A stretch of 64,000 nucleotides of DNA, taken from the NCBI GenBank assembly GCA_028023455.1, contig JAQFVV010012545.1, forward strand, positions 1,120,001-1,184,000, given 5' to 3'. This DNA is from Epiperipatus broadwayi (Eukaryota > Onychophora > Udeonychophora > Euonychophora > Peripatidae). The translations under genes and the position numbers were made by a program. How positions within the stretch are numbered: position 1 is the first letter of the stretch; every line of letters starts with the position of its first letter. Positions 55,906-64,000 of this stretch are shown in pieces. Below the pieces are notes generated by a model. The model saw only the letters and a program-made list of their open reading frames with translations, was not told the origin of the DNA and made no database searches.

Positions 55906-56150
55906 ATTACTGTTAAGTAATTAGAATAGATTTGAATTCAGACTTTCAAGTTCCCAACAGCTATCTACTCCATCTTATAGAACCGACACACCTGACCACA
56001 TATATGAGAAAAACATAAATAATCTCCAACAAACGTATTTCGTGCTGAACCAACACTTATCAGTTGGTCCAGGTCATCACCTCCCACACACATATATAAT
56101 CAATGCTCAGTTTATATTAAAATAGCAAATCTTCAAAAGTTAAGTAGAAG
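55906..56150. mobile_element. Hammerhead foldback family, single left arm
   Basis: One arm is present: TTGAATTCAGACTTTCAAGT, AACCGACACACCTGACCACA, CAGTTGGTCCAGGTCATCAC and TTAAAATAGCAAATCTTCAA. It ends near 56145 and no right arm follows, so it is a truncated or solo copy. Sequence is closest to the 17.9 kb copy. Confidence 0.7.
56012..56090 (-). ncRNA. Hammerhead ribozyme motif, one core change
   Basis: Minus strand: GGTGATGACCTGGACCAA, CTGATAA (complement of 56057-56063; G8 changed to A), stem II GTGTTGGTTCAGCAC (56042-56056, all pairs kept including one G-U), GAAA (56038-56041), ATACGTTTG, then TTGGAGATTATTT. Stem I keeps the CCAA/TTGG part. The core change at an essential guanine should stop cleavage. 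Confidence 0.55.
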
Positions 56151-57335
56151 CTATTTGAGGGTAGTATATTGTGCATCTGAAACAAGAACAGAAAGAAAAA
56201 TTATTTAAAAAAACAAGTTAGAAATATTTTTAAAATCATATGTATAAGAAGATGAAAATGAAAGATGTAGATTAAAGAAAAATATAAAATTAAAAATATT
56301 AAAAAATCATATGAAAAGTTATCATTACTGAAGATATTGATAAGTAATACATGTTGAATTATTTTGAAAGTTATGTAAAAATAAAAAGTGCATACAGATA
56401 TAGAAATAGAACAGTTATTTCAGCAGAGTATCTTGCTATGAAAAAACTCTAATCTTAAGATTTGAACTAGATCTTGGATTTAAAAGTTAGGCTTTACCTA
56501 CCAGTTAGTTAAATTTTTAATTTGCTTTATATATTAATAATGCTAGCCAAATCAAATTATTTTTTCCTATTTTAAACTGGGTTTTAACACTATAATTTTC
56601 AGTTTATTAGGAATTTTAATATCGATAGGGAGGTGCATTAATATAATTGACAATATTGTATAAGAACATTTTATTATCTTTCTATTCTTAATCCATATAT
56701 TTGCATTACTATTTGTGTACAATACATCTTTTTGCAAAGTATTGATGGCAATGTACCATCAATGTAGTAAAAAATCTTATTTTCATATTGTTGTAAAGAA
56801 ATATAGTTAAAAATTCTCTATATCTATTTTTTAATGATATTATAGAAGTAGAAGAAAAATTATTGCAGCTACAAAAATTATCTTAAATTTAATAATATAT
56901 ATAATCAAATGGTTATTGCCCAGGGATTTGTAAAAAATTTGAACACCAAAAGCAACAGAACTGAGCCTTATCCATAAACCTTGATATTCAAAATCTGCTA
57001 CTCTACTATTGGTGCTAATAAACTCTTTTTGGCAATTGCCCCAATATATTTTATAGTGTTAACAACTCGAGTATTATGTAAAAAAATTTACTAATACTTG
57101 GGACAACCCAGAATAGATTCTATTATAAGAAATTTATAATTGTCTTGGTAGTATTATGATACATTTTCCTAGATTGCAGCTCAATCTGCTTTTTGAAAAT
57201 CACATGATCTCCCAAACTCCTTACTATTTGCTTTTTAAAAAAAAAAGTTTGTGATTTTGCAACATGAGTTTGTTATAATAAACCCTCCATACTTCTCCAT
57301 TCTTTTTAAGTTCATTTAAATAAAGATATAATAAA
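56151..57335. other. AT-rich DNA, no gene recognised
   Basis: No coding relic was recognised. Around 56960-57010, GATATTCAAAATCTGCTACT with CTATTGGTGC is mildly repeat-like but without a second copy. Confidence 0.4.
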
Positions 57336-57412
57336 AGACAAATGACCTCCAAGATGCATTTCGTGCTGAACCAGCACTCATCATTTGGCCCAGATCACTA
57401 TCTCTCATATAT
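57336..57412 (-). ncRNA. Hammerhead ribozyme motif on a short family fragment
   Basis: Only the ribozyme part of the family survives here. Minus strand: GATAGTGATCTGGGCCAA, ATGATGA (complement of 57378-57384; C3 changed to A), a perfect six-pair stem II GTGCTGGTTCAGCAC (57363-57377), GAAA (57359-57362), the palindrome ATGCAT in the stem III position, C, then TTGGAGGTCATTT. This copy shows best what the ancestral stem II was. The C3 change should abolish activity. Confidence 0.6.
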
Positions 57413-59170
57413 ATATCTTTATTACATGAAAAGTATTTATCTAGAGTAAATTGCTACATTTTCATTTACCATTATCGAACTTCCTCCACCCACAACTTTG
57501 ACGCCATTCATTTCAGATAAACACAATAATGATTATTTCTAATCATTTTCGAAACTAGAGTTTATCTCTAGCACAGATATAAACTTTAAACCTCAGTTAA
57601 AGATTAATACATCTGATTTTTTTATTTTACACACACAGAGTTATTAACCTTTCTCTTTCCCATGTGTAATATCTTATAGATATAATACACTCTCATTAGT
57701 TACTGAAAACTCAACATTGATCCAGAGCCAACAATGTAAAACTAGAGTAGTGATTATAAATACAATCACCATCATATGATTTTTAATCATATTATTCTTA
57801 ACTGAATTACTTGAGAAACAAATTAAGAATCCACGCCATAATATATGTATTTTTTTACATCGTTAAAATCATCAGGCTGTGTTTGATTGTTATAAACAAT
57901 ACCCATGGGAAGGAGAGATCCATAACTATATTTATAATATAACGAAAAATGTGTGTATATACGTATATATGCAACATTTGATTTTATGTTTTAAAAATAT
58001 ACTAAATTAATATTTACATAAAGAAATCAAAAGTTAAAGATGTAATAATATATATATTATTTTTCTTTATAAATGTAAGTCTTTCATTTGTTTATAAAAA
58101 GAAAGAAAAAAAGAATGAAATTCATTTCTGTGAATAGTTCTTATAGTTACTAAAATTTAATTATTTATGATTGCAATTCATTTATTATTGTTGGAACAAG
58201 ATCAGTTCTACTCTAGCGTCATCTTTTGTCATTTTGGATAATCAGTGATTACTAGTCAATAGTGCTTTTATCTTTATCAAATGAAGCGGAATTCGCCACT
58301 GAAACGAATTGCAGTTATGGATCTATCAAACCACCTATAAATTTCATTTTAGTACTCAAGCTAAAATCCTGAAGTTCAAAATACTCTAAAGCTGTGAATC
58401 CATCCAACCACGCTGAAACATCTGAATCTGGATTAGTAACTATATATTTTTATAACCTCTTTTTTTATATTAATTATACGCATCTTTTTCTTTCTAGAAA
58501 TATTAATATTAACTATAAATTAGTTTTTTAGTTTATGCAATATATACAGACTGCATAACTGTTCAAGCAGTTAGCTTGGAAATCAAGGTGGTTTGAATTT
58601 TACTTTCAACTGGAATTACGAAATGGAATTAAAGACATTTGTTTGTTGCATAAATGCATTACTTCCAGTTTTGAATCCCAAACTTCATTAATAAAAGCAA
58701 AAACTAGAAATGAGTTCTGATTGGTTATTCAAATTTACCTTAGATAGAACTGGAATAGAAAGCTCTTATGTACCATATACTGTGTAAGCAAAGAAATTAA
58801 GTGATTTGTTACTACTATTATTGTTATTGTTGTTATAATAATAAATATTAGTGCCATTATATACCAGATTAAATATAAACATTAATAAAATACACACAAA
58901 ATAGTCAAAGATTAGTTGTTCGAGCATAATTATGTCCTGTGCACTTTAGTACAATGGCAACGAGTGAATTCCTGGAATGTGGAGTCCTAGAACTAATTCA
59001 GGTGCTACCATTTCTAGTGCTAAAAATTTCTTGTGAAATATCAAGCAATAAAGCTATTTGAATATATATATGTAGCATAATTATGAGGGTACAGATGTGG
59101 CTGAAATGTGCAATTAGAATAAATTATTTTTGCATCTTAATTTATATATTTTTTTAACATTACTATTAGT
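57413..59170. other. AT-rich DNA, no gene recognised
   Basis: A somewhat CpG-richer patch (58210-58320) is present. No coding relic, SINE or foldback copy was recognised. Confidence 0.4.
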
Positions 59171-59261
59171 TAATATAGGGTATATGAGCACAGACTTTCA
59201 GATGACCCATCACTCTCCACTCTATCCAATAACACTGATATACTAAAGTACATATAATGCT

Positions 59262-59336
59262 GAAAAGACAAACAATCACCAATGTATGTATTTTATGCTA
59301 AACCAGCAATCATCAGTTGGCCCAGATTATCTTCTC
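59262..59336 (-). ncRNA. Hammerhead ribozyme motif, left arm, GAAA box mutated
   Basis: Minus strand: GATAATCTGGGCCAA, CTGATGA (complement of 59310-59316), stem II TTGCTGGTTTAGCAT, then AAAA where other copies have GAAA (59291-59294), ATACATACA and TTGGTGATTG. The loss of G12 should inactivate it, in contrast to its partner in the right arm. Confidence 0.55.
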
Positions 59337-59654
59337 CCACACATATATACCATAAGTGCTCAGATATATATTAAGATAGACAATCTTCATACTTTAATGG
59401 ACAGGCTCCAATCTTCTACCCACTCCAACTCTTCAACCGTCCATCCAATTGAAAATTTGATGATGGAATGCCTGAAGGCTACCATGGATGTGACAAGAAT
59501 CTCAGCCTGGCCTTCAGGCATTCCATCATCAGATTTTCAATTGGATGGACGGTTGAAGAGTTGGAGTGGGTAGAAGATTGGAGCCTGTCCATTAAAGTAT
59601 GAAGATTGTCTATCTTAATATATATCTGAGCACTTATGGTATATATGTGTGGGA

Positions 59655-59722
59655 GATGATAATCTGGACCAACTGATGATTGCTGGTTTAGCATGAAATA
59701 CGCATATTGGTGATTGTTTGTC
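59655..59722 (+). ncRNA. Hammerhead ribozyme motif, right arm, core intact
   Basis: Stem I strand GATAATCTGGACCAA, CTGATGA (59673-59679), stem II TTGCTGGTTTAGCAT (59680-59694), GAAA (59695-59698), stem III ATACGCAT and A, then TTGGTGATTG. ACCAA (59668-59672) pairs with TTGGT (59707-59711), and AATC (59661-59664) pairs with GATT (59712-59715), leaving a UGG bulge that could serve the loop-loop contact known from natural hammerheads. Predicted cleavage is after A59706 (AUA triplet). Stem II has a U-U closing pair. Confidence 0.75.
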
Positions 59723-59860
59723 TTTTCTGCATTATATGTGCTTGAGTGTATCAGTGTTATTGGATAGAGTGGAGAGTGATGGGTCATCTGAAAGTCTGTG
59801 CTCATATACCCTATATTACATATATAGACACAGGTATATATTAAGCCTGTGTTTCAGTTA

Positions 59861-61041
59861 TTACTATTAGATGTAATTTTTTCTTCATATAAATAAAAAT
59901 GTTTAAGCTAATAGATTATACTCTTAATCATAATTTGTAGTTATTATAATATATTATTGCACCAGCATTAATGTTTTGCAGTAGGTGTGAATAGTTTATA
60001 CTCCTGTTATTACATTTAATGATGCAGAAATATCCCACTATAAAGAATGTATAATAAAATGATTAATGCACCTGAAAAATGTTTATGACTAGTCCAAGGC
60101 ATTCCTCTCATAGCTTAATGCTATAATTGTGAGATAATTACTTATTTTTAAGAATTACAAAAGGAAATTAATCAATGATACAGTTGTAGATAACTATTTT
60201 TATATGTCCACTTTAAAATCAATTAGCTAGACCAATACTGTTGCTATTTTTCCAACATATTTGTGGAATTTTCCAAGTTTTACATATATATAATTTAACA
60301 TTTCAATACAAAAGTAAAAAGTTAAGCTTTGATCCAGAATCTTTACTCTTAAACCACTAAACTTTATATGATCATCACTTCCTGTTTACACAAACTGCTA
60401 AAACAGTGGCAAACCTTCCATATAGTAGTGTCACCCAGGGTAAACCACATTAATCAATGGATGTAAAAGGGTTTGTGCATAAAATTCCTGTCTAGTGTCT
60501 ACTCATCCAATATCCCCTGACTAGTTTTTAACTTGTGACTTTCATCAGTGAGCAGCCTTGGATCTGAGACAACTGTAACTAAGTCTTAGGATATAATGCA
60601 ACCTTCTAGTAGCCACTTATGACTATTTTAGTTAACTATAAAGCTATGAATTGAAATGAAAAATAATGTTTTCAATCCAAGCTCATACACTTGTATAGTC
60701 ATACAGATCTGAACCCAGTTTAGTAACTGGGATTTTTTTGTTCCATATTTTTCCCCTTCTCCCATTCTCTCTCTATTACTAACCACCATTATCACTTCAT
60801 TCTTTAACCATTATTTAGCATACTCTTTTTTAAAAAAGCAAAAATAGAATGCGATTTAAAATGCAAAAACAACAACATGCTTAATATAGGCATCTATAAT
60901 GTTTGAACAGATTTACATTATAATCTTATAAAATTTAATGTGTGTATATAAAATGGGGAAATCCTGATTTTAAGTGAATTATAAACTTCTTTATTGCATA
61001 AAATCTATAACAGTTACTATTATAAAGCGCTGAAAATATTG
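59861..61041. other. AT-rich DNA, no gene recognised
   Basis: CATATAGTAGTGTCACCCAG near 60420 is a possible relative of the 40351 foldback arm. Nothing coding was recognised. Confidence 0.4.
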
Positions 61042-61168
61042 AAATTATTAGATGGATGCCAAACTCCGATAATGCACTATTATTTTAAATATGACATGAG
61101 TGCATGAAATTTATAATATTTAAAGTAATAGCGCATTATCGGAGCTCGACCTCTGATCTAATAATTTT
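61042..61168. mobile_element. Foldback element with about 50 bp arms
   Basis: AAATTATTAGATGGATGCCA, AACTCCGATAATGCACTATT (from 61042) pairs with AATAGCGCATTATCGGAGCT, CGACCTCTGATCTAATAATT (to about 61168). The CTCCGATAATGC / GCATTATCGGAG core is perfect. Its CpG content is higher than the surroundings. No coding capacity and no second copy in the window. Confidence 0.65.
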
Positions 61169-62970
61169 TATCGCATAAAAGAAAACAGCATACAAAGATA
61201 TTAAGAAGAAACATGAATCGCATAACTTCAAAATCGCATTAAATAAATCTGCATAACCCGGGTGTACTTTATTTTAATTGTGGTTTGAGTTTCTTTTAAA
61301 TGGCAATAATTATATAGAACATCTACAATTTTGTTTACATTTTAAGTTTCCATTTTAATTCAGTATAATTTAAATTAACAATATTTAATAACAACAATAG
61401 GCAATGGGTTGACATTTGTGTCTACATAAGAATCATTTATTATTTAATGCGCAAAAGATGTAATAAAGAACAAATAATAAAATCATAATAGCTTCTTAAA
61501 TTAATAGTTTAGAATCATCGATATGTTTCTCAAGGTTAAATCAATTAACTCAAAATATCTATATATAAGACTTCTTTTCCCACTGTGTTGGATATTTATC
61601 TTTTATTTTCGACTACAAACTATACTTCTCTTTTTATTACAAATACAAACTCTTTATATTTATTATTTATAATAGGGCTTCTATCATGGCCCATAAATTC
61701 AATATCTTTCTTTATATCTTTATTACCTTTAGGATTTCAATAAATACTTATCAAGAACTATATACCCCTAGTATATATATGAAACCTTTATATATATAAA
61801 AACAACCCCTATCTCATATGGGAGGAAATATGCATCTACAACACAGACATCAAACATCCACGCATGACCTACCCTTTTAAAACACATATAATAAATGAGA
61901 TTATGGATAAAATTCTGGAGAAAAATAATAAACGCCAATAAATTTGTAAAAACAATAAAATACATTATGTCTACATTTATAAATGATTCCCACTCAAACA
62001 AATGACAATCAATGTAATTTCCAGCCTACACTATGTACAACAATATGTATTTCACTGACAAATAATATCTATTATATATGATCATTTATTAATAAGTTGA
62101 GATTTAAAATCGGGTTATTTATATAACTTACATATATAAGATTTAAGAATTAAAAGACAACAAAAACAATTAATAAGAGACTTCTAGCATTTTTTATATT
62201 ATTAATGTGAATAAATTCAAAATTTAATAACAATTTACTTATAATATGTACGACTATATATATCACATATAAATTACAATAGATAGAAAAATTTAATACT
62301 CCATGAAAATTAACATTTTTTTAAAAAAAAAAATCATAACGACTGATTAAACTTCAAACTAATTTACATAATATAAATATCTAACTTTAAAACCAACATT
62401 ATAAAAAGAAAATTAAAAAAAAAAAGATCAAATTTATTTACTATTTAATCTTCTTTACCATTTCTTCATTCCAGAGTTCAATAACTATTCAATCTGTTTT
62501 TATTCATTCCGATGTGGGTTAAGATAACACTCAAAGTAGTTTAAATTGACAGACACGTGAATTCATGAGCCTTTAGTTTTATAGACAATTAACTAGTAAC
62601 AATTTTCCTTTTTATTATTATCCGGATTAAGTTATGATGTATCAGTTAAAATGATAAACCGATTTAAATATTTAGTTTATGCTTATTTTGGATCGTTGTG
62701 TCTGAATAGCTATTCATTCCATTGGTCTTCTACTCCGAATACTTGCTTGTCAGTAATTTACATAATTTTAAATAGATGTTATAATAAAATAGGACATGAC
62801 AGGGCTTGAACCCTAAATCGTAAAATTATTCTTTAGTCTGTTTGTTGAAGAAATAAGAAAATGAATATTTTTCCAGCTTATTTTTAAAGATAGATGTTTA
62901 AGAAATATATGTTAGAAAAATAAAAATGGAAAAAATAAAATGAAAGGACGTCTCTTTGGTCGTATATTTA
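61169..62970. other. AT-rich DNA, no gene recognised
   Basis: Only chance-like frames; short TATATA tracts near 61773 and 62259. Confidence 0.45.
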
Positions 62971-63045
62971 TGATTACACCTCTCCACAAAGTGTTGAAAG
63001 TGAATAAACACTAGTCCTTACCTTGCGTGAGAGTGGTGTAATCGA
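62971..63045. repeat. Imperfect hairpin
   Basis: GATTACACCTCTCC (about 62972) and GAGAGTGGTGTAATC (about 63029) are inverted copies with one mismatch, about 45 bp apart. It may be a small MITE remnant. No other copy was seen. Confidence 0.5.
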
Positions 63046-63599
63046 AATTACACTATAGAAGTATTTTATTATTCATTAAATGAATAATCTCTAGTCTAAT
63101 GAATAACTAATAAAAATTATTAATAAGCTTAAATATGAATATTGAAAGATACTAAAGGTAGTGCAATATAGGCAAACATGAATCTTGAATGATTAAATTT
63201 ATTACTGTTGTTTTTGGACAATAAAAAAATTAAAATTGAACTGGACAAAGCATATTGTAAGATGAAACATCCATAAATGAATGTCAAAATTTATTAATTT
63301 TTAATGGGTCAGTCGAATTTTAATAAACGGATTGTAGGTAATATTTGTTTGGAAATATGAATTATCATTTCCATGTATTCTTTTTTTGTTTTCTTTTAGG
63401 ATTTTTTTTCTTTGTTTGTTTCTTCATTGATTTTTTTTTGGAAATCTGTTATCATTATTGTTTCCAGTATTTTCATTTATTGTTTGGTACTTCATTTTTA
63501 ATGTTATGCTTAAGATTTTCTAATCACATCTACAGTTTTATATCTTTTATTATAGTCATTCTTCTTATTTTCAGATCTACATAGTAAATCAATACTTTA

Positions 63600-63776
63600 T
63601 ATGTTTTAGTTTTTGTTCGTTTTCTCTTTCTCCCTATCACTCCTCTTCTTTCCTATATTTCCTCTCTTTTTCTCCATTTTTTTCCTCTCCTTTCTATCTC
63701 GTTTATTTTTTCCTCTTCCTTATTTCTGTCTTCCCCTCTCTTTTTTATCTCCCCTCCCCATCATTTTTTTTTTTAG
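63600..63776 (+). repeat. Polypyrimidine tract about 165 bp
   Basis: The + strand is almost entirely C and T from about 63610, ending in a T run and TTTAG at 63775. It is too long for a splice-site tract alone, but could serve as one. As a homopurine-homopyrimidine run it could also form triplex DNA. The frames across it (for example 63613-63795, rich in F, S, L and P) are by-products of the composition. Confidence 0.7.
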
Positions 63777-64000
63777 TTCTTTTGCTACAATCTAAAATTA
63801 TTGTTTTGTTTTGTTTTGCTATTTGGAAATTATAAACAATATGTGAATTTATATATTTTTTATTTATATAGCTACCTTATAAAATGTTTATTATTTTTAA
63901 AAAATGTTAGTTTTTAATTATATCATTCATCTTATATCGGTTCTATTTTCCATTCCCCTCTTACCAATTTCATGATAAAAATTATAATTAAGCATTTGTT

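Larger units (their letters stand above)
59171..59818. mobile_element. Complete hammerhead-bearing foldback element (309 + 30 + 309 bp)
   Basis: 59171-59479 and 59510-59818 are near-perfect inverted copies of equal length around a 30 bp loop. Ends: TAATATAGGGTATATGAGCA and its complement. Arm landmarks, outside to inside: CACAGACTTTCAGATGACCC, ACCAGCAATCATCAGTTGG, TTAAGATAGACAATCTTCAT, ACTTTAATGGACAGGCTCCA, CCGTCCATCCAATTGAAAAT and GGAATGCCTGAAGGC. Mirrored frames on the two strands (both with DRLQSSTHSNSSTVHPIENL) are produced by the symmetry, not by a gene. No clear target duplication was seen. Sequence outside the right end (ACACAGG...AGCCTGTGT) is shared with the 51 kb copy, so the true boundary may lie near 59860. 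Confidence 0.85.

Noticed and set aside
59286-59805. Two overlapping frames of 95 and 108 codons with nearly the same protein on opposite strands
   Set aside because: They are mirror products of the 309 bp inverted repeat, not genes.
63345-63795. Hydrophobic frames that look like membrane proteins
   Set aside because: The F/L/S-rich composition follows from the T- and CT-rich DNA; there is no supporting motif.

Overview
The window is a stretch of AT-rich animal (invertebrate-type) nuclear DNA; by eye GC is roughly a quarter to 30 percent. I see no complete host protein-coding gene, no functional tRNA or rRNA gene and no CRISPR array. What can be supported is mobile-element material of several classes: short tRNA-derived SINEs, two kinds of LINE, relics of hAT and pogo/Tigger DNA transposons, several palindromic (foldback) element families, tandem repeats and one processed retrocopy. 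The sequence does not fix the species. The LINE, SINE and transposon types suit a lophotrochozoan, chelicerate or similar invertebrate.

Layout: 1-2300 keeps more CpG and GC than the rest and may be the promoter or 5' end of a gene to the left. 3479-4697 is a palindromic element split by an insertion. 5209-6145 is a degenerate tandem array of about 290 bp units. 8672-9118 is a retroposed transcript with target-site duplication and poly(A). 13650-14035 is a Tigger-like transposase relic and 23931-24310 a hAT transposase relic. Six tRNA-derived SINEs lie between 11.4 and 38.3 kb. 32811-37425 holds two head-to-tail copies of one APE-type LINE, followed by an oppositely oriented RTE fragment (37453-37745). 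A near full-length but decayed RTE LINE fills 47560-50095. 41092-42427 is a TA-flanked, inverted-repeat DNA transposon.

The most interesting signal is a dispersed foldback family (copies at about 17.9, 31.0, 51.2, 55.9, 57.3 and 59.2 kb, plus a fragment at 23.8 kb). Its arms carry a hammerhead ribozyme fold: CTGATGA core, a GTGCTG/CAGCAC-type stem II, GAAA, a minimal partly palindromic stem III and a stem I formed by ACCAA/TTGGT plus an outer helix. The copy at 59171-59818 is a 309 + 30 + 309 bp inverted repeat with one ribozyme motif per arm, so transcription from either side would yield a sense ribozyme. Hammerhead-bearing retroelements (retrozymes, Penelope-like elements, animal satellites) are known, but an inverted-repeat arrangement is unusual.

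There is no sign that genes here act together in a pathway; the window reads as intergenic or intronic DNA shaped by repeated insertion and decay.
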